A stretch of DNA of 23,730 nt, taken from contig CAJPLH010000009.1 of NCBI GenBank assembly GCA_905371275.1, positions 1 through 23,730 on the forward strand. Direction: 5' to 3'. Below the pieces are notes generated by a model. The model worked only from the letters and a program-made list of their open reading frames with translations, did not search any database and was not told where the DNA came from. The translations under genes were made by a program, and so were the position numbers. This stretch comes from Prevotellaceae bacterium. Lineage in GTDB: Bacteria > Bacteroidota > Bacteroidia > Bacteroidales > Bacteroidaceae. This document shows, in pieces, positions 7,510 through 15,108 of the stretch; position 1 is the first letter of the stretch; each line of letters starts with the position of its first letter.

Positions 7510-7533
7510 CGGTGAAAATATATAATCCATATA

Positions 7534-9036
7534 ATGCCAATGAGACTACTCAATTACTTTGCAGCTGCTTGCGTCTTGGCTTTCCCTACCACAGTGTTGG
7601 GACAGACGTTTAATCTTGTGCAGCAATCGTTGGACAATCCCGACAATGAACCTGCACCTGTGCATCCTGTGCCTCACCCACGTCAAGTGGCTTGGCAAGA
7701 AACTGAATTTTATGCCTTCTTCCACTATGGAATGAACACCTACACTGGCAGGGAGTGGGGTAATGGTGACGAAAATGTGACGATTTTCAAGCCTACTGCG
7801 AAGCCCAATCCCCAACAGTGGCTCGAAGCGGTGAAGAAGGCCGGTATGAAAGGCGGTATTGCTGTGGTGAAACATCATGATGGCTTCTGCTTGTGGCCTA
7901 CTCAAACTACGGAGCATAATGCTACGAAAGCTGGCAACCCTTTTACTGCTGAGTTGAATATCCCCAAAGACTTCGCAGCCGCTGCCAAGGATTTGGGATT
8001 GAAATATGGTTTCTACATCTCACCTTGGGATAGAAACTCCATTCACTACGGCACAGACCGCTATGTGCCCGAAGTGTTCTTGCGTCAGTGTGCTGAATTG
8101 GCACAATATGGCAACGACCAATTTGAAATGTGGTTTGACGGTGCCAACGGCGGTGACGGTTATTATGGTGGTCGCCGAGGCACAGTGAACGTGGGCGATG
8201 CTAATATCTATTACGACGTGCCTAACCTTCGTGACACCGTGCACAAGGTGCAACCTAACTGCGTGCTTTGGGGCGTGGGTGGCGAAGCTCGCTGGATCGG
8301 TAACGAGCAAGGATGGGCTGGCGAAACCAACTGGTGTATGGGCGACGGCACTGACGGCGACATCAATGGATGGTTTTGGCACCCTGGCGAAAGCGATGCA
8401 AAGGCGACCAACAGCGGATGGTTCTACCACGATGGAGAGTCACCTCTTTCGGCAGAACGCTTGTTCCAAATGTATCTCGAAACCGTGGGTCGCAATGCAA
8501 CCCTCATTCTCAACGTGCCTCCCAATAAGGCCGGTGTGCTCCCTGCTGCCGACGTGAAAGTACTCGAAGATTTGGGTAAGATGATCGAGAAGCGTTTGGG
8601 TACAGACTTGGCAAAGAACGCTAAAATCGAAGCGAGCGAAACGCGCGCACCTGGTGCGAAGCGCACTTATGGGGTGAATAATCTCACTGATGGTAGCACC
8701 ACCACTTATTGGGCTACAAACGATGGCACCAAACAAGCCACGCTCACCTTCACGTGGGATTCTGCTCAGACTTTGCGCTATGTTTCGTTGATGGAGCTCG
8801 TGGCGAAGGGTCAGCGTGTGAAGAAATTTAAGTTGGAAGTGTCGCAAGATGGCACCAACTTCAGACCAGTGGCTGAAAACATTAAGCAAACCACCATTGG
8901 CTACAAGCGCATCATTCCGCTCAATGGTTCAACACAAAATAGTTATTCAGGACAAGGCATTCAAGCAAAAGCCCTCCGCGTCACTATCGAAGACGCTAAG
9001 GCTTGCCCATTGCTCAAGAGTGTTGCCATCTACTAA
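7534..9036 (+). CDS. Secreted GH29 (subfamily B-like) alpha-L-fucosidase with C-terminal F5/8C domain
   Basis: A 500-residue exported hydrolase that should remove alpha-L-fucose from glycans. After a signal peptide (about residues 1-23, ending VLGQ) comes a GH29 barrel: FFHYGMNTYTGREWGNGDE (62-80), AVVKHHDGFCLWP (110-122), GFYISPWDR (159-167) and the nucleophile motif MWFDGANG with Asp202. The motif RWIGNEQG supplies the probable acid/base Glu258, in the position used by subfamily B enzymes, which prefer alpha-1,3/1,4 linkages as in Lewis antigens. Residues about 362-500 form a discoidin-like (CBM32/F5-8C) module with DGSTTTYWAT and LEVSQDGTNF. ATG 7540 (MRLLNYF) is an equally good start. It is the first gene of a plus-strand operon, 18 bp before the next gene. 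No SusC/SusD pair is adjacent. Confidence 0.9.
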   Translation: MPMRLLNYFAAACVLAFPTTVLGQTFNLVQQSLDNPDNEPAPVHPVPHPRQVAWQETEFYAFFHYGMNTYTGREWGNGDENVTIFKPTAKPNPQQWLEAVKKAGMKGGIAVVKHHDGFCLWPTQTTEHNATKAGNPFTAELNIPKDFAAAAKDLGLKYGFYISPWDRNSIHYGTDRYVPEVFLRQCAELAQYGNDQFEMWFDGANGGDGYYGGRRGTVNVGDANIYYDVPNLRDTVHKVQPNCVLWGVGGEARWIGNEQGWAGETNWCMGDGTDGDINGWFWHPGESDAKATNSGWFYHDGESPLSAERLFQMYLETVGRNATLILNVPPNKAGVLPAADVKVLEDLGKMIEKRLGTDLAKNAKIEASETRAPGAKRTYGVNNLTDGSTTTYWATNDGTKQATLTFTWDSAQTLRYVSLMELVAKGQRVKKFKLEVSQDGTNFRPVAENIKQTTIGYKRIIPLNGSTQNSYSGQGIQAKALRVTIEDAKACPLLKSVAIY

Positions 9037-9054
9037 TCTGCAAAGCTTCACAAT

Positions 9055-11193
9055 ATGACTTTGAAACATATTCTCCCTTTGGCTGCTTTTGCCTTGCCTT
9101 TGGCGGTAGCCGCACAAAATAATACTACTCCTGCCTCTCCTGCTGTGGGTGCGTCGTTCGACTTTGAGGGTGCTCAAAACTGGAAAGCACTCGGTGTTTT
9201 CGACACTTGGGAGGCTTCTCCGTTCCGCACGGGTAAATTGGCTGGAAATGTGGCTGTGGTGGACAATCCCACAACGGCAGAATTGAACCCTCTCACGGGA
9301 AAACCGGTCAATCCTTCTAAAAAGGTGTTGGCTTTCCAACGCTCGCGCTTCGGTTCTAACACCTTTGGCGCACGCATCGTGCTGAACGAACCCATTGCAC
9401 TTTCTCCCACTCCGCTCTACATCCACGCTTGGGTGCACAGTCCTAAGGCGAGCCGTGTGCTCATCGCAGGATTGGGCAAGCGCAAAGATCGCGCTGCGCA
9501 AGTGGACGATGTGGTGCAAGTGGCGCACATCACCTCGGTTACGCTAGAACCCAACCAATGGAAAGAAATTGTGGTGCCTGCTGCTGCCAACAAGGGAGTG
9601 GAATTGCATAGTCTGCTCATTGCGCCCGACTGCGAGAGTCCGCACGATTTGACGAGCGACTTTGCCGTTTACATTGACAATGTTGAGGTGAATGCACAAC
9701 GTACACCTACACTTTTTAGTGGATTCTATCCCATTGGAATTGAAAAAGAAACCGCAGCTACGCGTAAAGATCGTCATATCGATGGTGTAGAATTCACGGT
9801 GGGTAAGAAGACATTTGCTTATACCACTCCAACCCCTCGCAAGGTGTATAACTTGGCAGATGGTGATCACCGCGTCTTGGCGAAGGCAGGCGATGAAATC
9901 ACACCAAAGTTGCTCTATACCGGTGCGTGGATGCACTCCTTCTACTATGTCGACTACAACCAAGATGGTAAGTTCACAGAAGATGAAGTGGTGAGTTATT
10001 CTTATAAAGACGGCAAAAACAGTGCTGGACAGAGCTTTGCTAATGGTGGTCAATCTTTGCAGTCTCCAAAGTTCACCTTGCGCAATGATATGAAACCTGG
10101 CGTCTATCGTATGCGTGTCAAGGTGGACTATAATAACCTCGACCCCATGGGCAGCCAAAGTTTGGTACAAGATGGTGGTGGTTTTGTAGACCTTCTCCTC
10201 AACATCCACGAAGGTAAAGCCGTCGTGAACGACCACAACCTCAATGGTGCGGTGAAGACCCTCGACGGCAAGGAATTGACCAGTTTGGAAGTGCCTTATG
10301 GTGAAGATTTCACCATCAAGATGCACCCTGCCGATGGTTTTGAACACAATGGTTTTGTGTTGAAACACGGTGTGAACCTCACTGGCGAAGCTGAAGTGAA
10401 GGACAATGTGCAATGGGAAACGGTCACTATTCCTCGCTCCATGTTTAAGGCTGATGGCACATTCACCATCCCTGGTAAGTGGATGAACGGCAATGTGCTC
10501 ATTGAAGGTCGCTTTGTGCAAGAAGGTCACTATACTCCCGAACCTGTGCCTGCATGGTTTTCGCGCTTCAATGTGACCAGCATTGAGGGAAAATATTTTG
10601 CTGCTGGCACGCAATGGTATTCACTTCAAATTGGCAAACAGGGCTACGTGGTGGAAGGTACTAAAGCTACGCAAATATCGCTCAACAAACCTGCTGTTGA
10701 AGCTCAAAATGAGAAACACCAATGGTGTTTTGTGGGCAACAACGAGGAGGGGTACAAACTCTACAATCGTCATTTCGGCACAGGATATGTGTTGGCGGCT
10801 CCCACAGCGATGAGTGCCAATACTGGTGAAACCTCTTTTGTGCGTCTTGTGCCTGCCGATAAAGTGCCTAGCGGCTACACGGCAGTATGGCGTTTTGAGG
10901 ACTCCAAGAATCTCAATGCTGATGACGCGCAAGTTGTCTATATGTATGAAGACAAATATACCTCCAACAAAGCGAACAACCGCAATGGCAAGTTAGCTTT
11001 CTGGTCGACTGGTGCCGACGATGGCTCTACTTTCGTGATTCGTCCGCTCGAAATCACCACTTCTCCCGTCACTGCTATTGCACTCCCTAGAGCTGAAAAG
11101 CAATCTGCTGAAACCTACGATCTCTCTGGTCGTCGTGCAGATGAGGCTGCTCGCGGAGTCCTCGTGATGGCAGGGAAAAAGGTGGTGAAATAA
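9055..11193 (+). CDS. Secreted multidomain glycan-associated protein with calcium-loop domain
   Basis: A 712-residue exported protein with a signal peptide (1-20, AVAA then Q). Residues about 33-215 form a beta-sandwich-like region with TGKLAGNVAVVDNP, LAFQRSRFGSNTFGARI and a terminal FAVYIDNVEV, resembling carbohydrate-binding or PCMD-type domains of Bacteroidales. Around residue 299 the stretch VDYNQDGKFTEDE looks like an EF-hand-type calcium loop in a GEVED-like domain. From about 500 a ricin-like or fascin-like region follows (GKYFAAGTQWYSLQIG, then HQWCFVGNNEEGYKLYNRHFGTGYVL). The tail ETYDLSGRRADEAARGVLVMAGKKVVK resembles the short C-terminal motif found on many secreted Prevotella proteins. 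No catalytic residues are recognisable, so a binding or presentation role is inferred. It is 18 bp after the fucosidase gene, hence co-transcribed. Confidence 0.75.
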   Translation: MTLKHILPLAAFALPLAVAAQNNTTPASPAVGASFDFEGAQNWKALGVFDTWEASPFRTGKLAGNVAVVDNPTTAELNPLTGKPVNPSKKVLAFQRSRFGSNTFGARIVLNEPIALSPTPLYIHAWVHSPKASRVLIAGLGKRKDRAAQVDDVVQVAHITSVTLEPNQWKEIVVPAAANKGVELHSLLIAPDCESPHDLTSDFAVYIDNVEVNAQRTPTLFSGFYPIGIEKETAATRKDRHIDGVEFTVGKKTFAYTTPTPRKVYNLADGDHRVLAKAGDEITPKLLYTGAWMHSFYYVDYNQDGKFTEDEVVSYSYKDGKNSAGQSFANGGQSLQSPKFTLRNDMKPGVYRMRVKVDYNNLDPMGSQSLVQDGGGFVDLLLNIHEGKAVVNDHNLNGAVKTLDGKELTSLEVPYGEDFTIKMHPADGFEHNGFVLKHGVNLTGEAEVKDNVQWETVTIPRSMFKADGTFTIPGKWMNGNVLIEGRFVQEGHYTPEPVPAWFSRFNVTSIEGKYFAAGTQWYSLQIGKQGYVVEGTKATQISLNKPAVEAQNEKHQWCFVGNNEEGYKLYNRHFGTGYVLAAPTAMSANTGETSFVRLVPADKVPSGYTAVWRFEDSKNLNADDAQVVYMYEDKYTSNKANNRNGKLAFWSTGADDGSTFVIRPLEITTSPVTAIALPRAEKQSAETYDLSGRRADEAARGVLVMAGKKVVK

Positions 11194-11228
11194 CCAACAG
11201 ATGAGTTTCACCTTTTCTAGATAACAGG

Positions 11229-11286
11229 ATAAGGCATAAGCCGTGTCTGCGCGCGTTGCGCTCGATGCGACTTATGCCTTATTGTT
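11229..11286 (+). terminator. Hairpin between the accessory gene and the GH84 gene
   Basis: A perfect 12-bp stem, ATAAGGCATAAG (11229-11240) with CTTATGCCTTAT (11271-11282), has a 30-nt GC-rich loop able to fold further. A short T-rich stretch TGTTT follows. It could end the fucosidase transcript or act as partial terminator, lowering read-through into the GH84 gene 26 bp downstream. Confidence 0.55.
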
Positions 11287-11307
11287 TATGTGGAAGGGGA
11301 TGTAATC

Positions 11308-14300
11308 ATGAATATATCCTATTTGAATATGAAAACACTCAACAAAGTATTGGGCAACTGTTTGTTGGGAGGGGCACTGCTGATGGTGCCAACCTCGCTC
11401 TGGGCAAAAGTCTATGACATTTACCCCCAACCTCAACAAGAACAAGCCGGACAAGGGGTGGTGAGTTTCACACCCTCGGTGACGGTGGTATGTGATGCCG
11501 CGATTGATGCTGCTACAAAAGCGCGTGCGCAACAAATTCTCCAAGAAGCGAAATTGGAAGTGGTCTTTGCCGATGCTCCTCGACCAGGACATTCCACCCT
11601 CTATTTGGGGGTGGCAGGCAGCAATGGGGTGACCGACCGCTATGCACAATCTTTGCAACTGAAGCGCGAGGTGCTGCAACGCAAAGGAAAATACGACCGA
11701 CACCTTGTCTTTCTCCACAACCAAGGAGGACAGGCAGAAGTGGTGATTTTGGGTGAACACAGCGATGCTACGTTCTATGGGCTAGCATCTTTGGAACAAA
11801 TCCTGGAACGCGGCACACAACAATTGCCGGCTGTGACGCTCTTCGACTATGCGGACCAACAGAGTCGCGGATTGGTGGAAGGTTATTATGGTTATCCTTA
11901 CAGTCTGTCGGTGAAAAAGTCGCTAATGCGCTTCATGATGCGCTTGAAGATGAACACCTATATGTATGGGGCGAAGTCGGACTTGTATCACTCTGCAAAG
12001 TGGGAAGAACCTTACCCCAAGACTTTGACGAAGACGGACCTCGAATATGGCAGAATGTCGCAAGATATGGTGAAAGATTTGTCGAAGACTTCGCAGGCTA
12101 CCAAGGTGAATTTCATCTGGGCTATCCATCCGGGCAATGATTTTGTGGGACAACCCAATGTGGTGACACGCATCATGAAGAAGTTTTCGAGCATGTATGA
12201 CTTGGGCGTGCGCCAGTTTGCCATCTTCGTGGACGATGTGGGTGTTCCTCATTCTGAAGCAGACTGCAAAACGAATGCAGACCATCTCACCGCAGTGCAG
12301 AATGCCATCGATGCGAAATGGAACAAGACAGGTAGTGCTCCCGAAGCTCGTGTGCGTCCGCTGCACTTTGTGCCACAAGTTTACACCTTGAGTTGGGTAG
12401 GAGAAGCTGACCGTAAGCGTTTCTTCAAGGCTTTGTCGGCTGTGCCTTCCGACATCACCATCTACACCACGGGATGGGGCGTGTGGACTGTGCCCAATAG
12501 TAATGATTTGGCGGTGATGAACACTGAACTTGGTAGACCGGTGGCTTGGTGGTGGAACTATCCTTGCAATGACAACGCCGATGAACAGATTTACACCTCC
12601 GACATGTACACCAACTTCATGGAGATGCGCACTGTTGATAATAACGCGCGTTTGCAAAAGGAACTGAAGAATGGTCTTGGGGTGGTGTCCAATCCCATGC
12701 AACAAGGCATGGTGTCGCGCATCGCGCTCTTCTCTGTGGCAGACTATGCGTGGAACAATGCTAAGTTCGACAATATGACGTCGTGGAAAAAGGCTTTTAA
12801 GTATGCTTTCCCCGAAAACACTGCGCTGCGTGAGGCGTATCAGGCGCTTTCTCCTTACCTCCGTTGGAATGATTCCGAAGATATGGCGAAGGCAGTGCAG
12901 CAATATAAAAACGGTAACCGCGCGCCTTTTGAGAAATTGCTCGCTCAATTGCAACAAAACATTGAGGTGGTGGCGCAATGCAAGACTTCGGCTAACGAAG
13001 ACGAGCAGTTGCTCTACAAGGAGATTGAACCATGGGTGCTGAAATTGCAAACGATGGTGACTGCCGCGCAGCAGTTTGTGGAAGCGCAAAAGCAATCGTC
13101 CGTGAATGATGGTTGGGCGTCTTTTGTGCAAGGCGCGAAAAACTATGCTTCTCTCGAAACGGACAAGCGTTTTGATGCTGCTGCACTGGAAGGACTGGGA
13201 CATGGCGTGAGTGTGTCGCACCGACAAGCGAATTGTTCGCACAAATCCTTCTTCCCCTTCTTAGGAGTGTTGCAAAATACGGTATTGGGTAATCATCCCT
13301 TCGGAGAGAAGTTGCCTTTTGAGGTGAAAACCAGTGCTTCCATAGTGACGGCAAAGGGACATCTCGATGCGCAACGCGCTTATCTCATTGTAAATCGTCA
13401 GGAATTGCAGCCAAAAGGATTTGTAACCATGAGTTTTGCCACAGCTTTCCACCCAGCAGAGATGCACATTGATGCGAATTTGCTCCAACAGTGGAATGTG
13501 ATGGTGAGTGGAGACGGTGTCAACTGGACGCGCTTGCAATCTTCAACTCTTCCTGAAGAAATGTTTGTGAAGCACGTGGCTTTCTACAACAATTCGGAAA
13601 CTCCTCAAATGCTTCAGCTCGGAGAACAGAATTTCTCACTGAAATTGCCACAACCCACGCTGTTGAAGGACGTCACCGCGCCTACGGATGTTAGAGGTGA
13701 TGGTAGCAACAAGGGAAAAGCTGCACTGATAGACGGCGACATCCACACCTTCTTTGCTGGAAAGAAGAACCAAGCCAATAGTGACACCTACCAAGTGACG
13801 CTCACTAAGGCTGAAAAGGTGCATGATGTGCGCATCTGTTTCTATGCCACCAATGGTGATGAACTCAGAGGTGGTAAAGTGGAGGTGAGTGAAGATGGCA
13901 AGAAGTGGCAACCTCTCTTAGTAAAGGGCACTTCAAGCTCGACGCAGAGCAATACTTCTCACCGCAGGAAGTTGGAAGACAACCTCTATGCTGTGGACTT
14001 TGTGGCTAAGAATCCCATCGCAGCAAAGTATGTTCGCTTGGTGGTGACGCAACCCATTACCAACAAATGGCTCCGTCTTTCTGAAATCTTTGTGAATGCT
14101 CTGCATTTCGCGCAACAATTTGCGTCTACCGTGGTGGACAAGAAAGAGAATGCTCACCCTGAATTGGTGGATGGTTTGGGACACACACCTTTGACGAAGG
14201 TGGAGGGAAAAGAATTGTCTTATAAAATCGATCAATTCTTGCGTCCTAAATCTGTTACGCTCTATTGGGATGCGGCAAGTTGGAAAGGTGCAGCTCCTCA

Positions 14301-14664
14301 ACTCTCGATTGTGGAGAATGGTACTACCATCGCTTTGTCTGCGCTGGAAGGAAATGTTGCAACCGTAGATTTGTCGGCGCATCCCAAAGCTACTAAGTTG
14401 GTTGTCACGTGGGAAGGCTCGGTTGTTCCGCAACTTTATCAAGTGGTGGCTGCGTTGGATGAACAAGGAGCGAAGAATACTCTGACGGCTTTGCGTCAAG
14501 TGGTGGTGCAATCTTCTCAACGTCAGGGAAGCAACGGTGCACGCGATGGTGCAGTCTATGACTTGCAAGGACAGTTGTTGCGCACCGACGGCAGTACATT
14601 GGGATTGCCTGCTGGTGTCTACATCGTCAACGGTCAGCGCATCATGGTGCTGAAACAGCAATAG
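11308..14664 (+). CDS. Secreted GH84 beta-N-acetylglucosaminidase, multidomain
   Basis: An 1118-residue exported hexosaminidase of the O-GlcNAcase/NagJ family. After a signal peptide ending SLWA, an N-terminal domain (about 36-180) resembles the GH20b-like domain of bacterial GH84 enzymes. The catalytic barrel follows: RGLVEGYYGYPYS (187-199), FIWAIHPGNDF (269-279), FAIFVDDVGVP with the catalytic Asp pair Asp309-Asp310, and WWWNYPCND (414-422). A helical bundle (about 520-640), a discoidin-like module (about 785-930) and a tail VYDLQGQLL plus GVYIVNGQRIMVLK complete it. It is longer than the well-studied Bacteroides enzyme (about 740) because of the C-terminal modules. It uses substrate-assisted catalysis on terminal beta-GlcNAc. 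I chose ATG 11308 because GGAAGGGG lies 8 nt upstream. GTG 11290 and ATG 11329 are alternatives. It probably acts with the fucosidase on mucin or other glycoproteins. Confidence 0.92.
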   Translation: MNISYLNMKTLNKVLGNCLLGGALLMVPTSLWAKVYDIYPQPQQEQAGQGVVSFTPSVTVVCDAAIDAATKARAQQILQEAKLEVVFADAPRPGHSTLYLGVAGSNGVTDRYAQSLQLKREVLQRKGKYDRHLVFLHNQGGQAEVVILGEHSDATFYGLASLEQILERGTQQLPAVTLFDYADQQSRGLVEGYYGYPYSLSVKKSLMRFMMRLKMNTYMYGAKSDLYHSAKWEEPYPKTLTKTDLEYGRMSQDMVKDLSKTSQATKVNFIWAIHPGNDFVGQPNVVTRIMKKFSSMYDLGVRQFAIFVDDVGVPHSEADCKTNADHLTAVQNAIDAKWNKTGSAPEARVRPLHFVPQVYTLSWVGEADRKRFFKALSAVPSDITIYTTGWGVWTVPNSNDLAVMNTELGRPVAWWWNYPCNDNADEQIYTSDMYTNFMEMRTVDNNARLQKELKNGLGVVSNPMQQGMVSRIALFSVADYAWNNAKFDNMTSWKKAFKYAFPENTALREAYQALSPYLRWNDSEDMAKAVQQYKNGNRAPFEKLLAQLQQNIEVVAQCKTSANEDEQLLYKEIEPWVLKLQTMVTAAQQFVEAQKQSSVNDGWASFVQGAKNYASLETDKRFDAAALEGLGHGVSVSHRQANCSHKSFFPFLGVLQNTVLGNHPFGEKLPFEVKTSASIVTAKGHLDAQRAYLIVNRQELQPKGFVTMSFATAFHPAEMHIDANLLQQWNVMVSGDGVNWTRLQSSTLPEEMFVKHVAFYNNSETPQMLQLGEQNFSLKLPQPTLLKDVTAPTDVRGDGSNKGKAALIDGDIHTFFAGKKNQANSDTYQVTLTKAEKVHDVRICFYATNGDELRGGKVEVSEDGKKWQPLLVKGTSSSTQSNTSHRRKLEDNLYAVDFVAKNPIAAKYVRLVVTQPITNKWLRLSEIFVNALHFAQQFASTVVDKKENAHPELVDGLGHTPLTKVEGKELSYKIDQFLRPKSVTLYWDAASWKGAAPQLSIVENGTTIALSALEGNVATVDLSAHPKATKLVVTWEGSVVPQLYQVVAALDEQGAKNTLTALRQVVVQSSQRQGSNGARDGAVYDLQGQLLRTDGSTLGLPAGVYIVNGQRIMVLKQQ

Positions 14665-14827
14665 GCTTTTTCTTGTTGGCATCTTGTTTCTCGTTTGTTC
14701 TCGACGTAGCTCGCTATACCAAAGGCAAATGAGGAACAAACTGCCAAACAAAAAAATGATAGATGACAGGAAGTTATCTATTCAATTATAAGTTGTACTA
14801 TAACGGTCTAATGACCGATTGCGTTTT

Positions 14828-14880
14828 AGGGTATTGTTTGAAATAGGGAAGTATCTCTGTCTCGAACAATACCTTTTTAT
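14828..14880 (+). terminator. Intrinsic terminator downstream of GH84
   Basis: GGTATTGTTTGA (14830-14841) pairs with TCGAACAATACC (14862-14873), with one G-T wobble, and the stem can extend by two pairs. It is followed directly by TTTTTAT. The loop is about 20 nt. It is oriented to end plus-strand transcription from the GH84 gene. Confidence 0.6.
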
Positions 14881-15007
14881 TGCGCGATAAAAACAAGAAC
14901 TATCTGAGGGTACACACTTTTTCGGACAATGCCGGTATTGGGTAAGTGCCAACGTTGGGGGCTTTTTAAATAAGTACGGTACTTGATTCCATAGGGTGAG
15001 GATACAG

Positions 15008-15046
15008 AAAAAGCCGTATCAAAACGAATAAGTTTTGATACGGCTT
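15008..15046 (-). terminator. Strong intrinsic terminator of the OmpA-like gene
   Basis: A perfect 15-bp stem, AAGCCGTATCAAAAC (15011-15025) with 15032-15046, has a 6-nt loop. On the minus strand it ends in a run of five T followed by C. It lies about 63 bp after the OmpA-like stop. Confidence 0.8.
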
Positions 15047-15108
15047 AGTGAGTTTGTGCTAGATGCTCAGTATGAATTCTCTGCAAAGCAGGTGAGCACC
15101 GAGGGATT

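Larger units (their letters stand above)
6507..7533. other. Gene-free kilobase between divergent operons
   Basis: This stretch separates the protease operon (minus) from the fucosidase operon (plus). I see no credible gene: the open frames in it lack homology, are rich in Phe, His and Leu, and span the repeats. It holds a promoter at each end (6553-6583 minus, 7479-7509 plus), a long diverged inverted repeat (6835-7106) and a 22-bp tandem array (7185-7294). Between 6590 and 6830 and between 7300 and 7470 I see nothing more. Confidence 0.7.
14665..15108. other. Convergent intergenic stretch with several hairpins
   Basis: The gap between the GH84 gene (plus) and the OmpA-like gene (minus) has no credible gene. 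It holds an imperfect hairpin near 14667-14756, a small perfect hairpin CGGTC-TAAT-GACCG (14804-14817), a plus-strand terminator (14828-14880), an odd palindrome AAGTAC-G-GTACTT (14972-14984) and a minus-strand terminator (15008-15046). The distance of the plus-strand terminator from the GH84 stop is large (about 165 bp). Confidence 0.6.

Noticed and set aside
6861..7553. Minus-strand open frame of 230 codons in the gene-free kilobase
   Set aside because: It runs through both repeat elements, has a composition rich in Phe, His and Leu, no recognisable domain, and starts inside the fucosidase gene on the opposite strand.
11923..13242. Long minus-strand open frame opposite GH84 (and similar ones at 9544-10614, 13933-14751 and, on the plus strand, 15124-16155)
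   Set aside because: All are shadows of well-supported genes on the other strand, with His/Arg-rich, domain-free translations.
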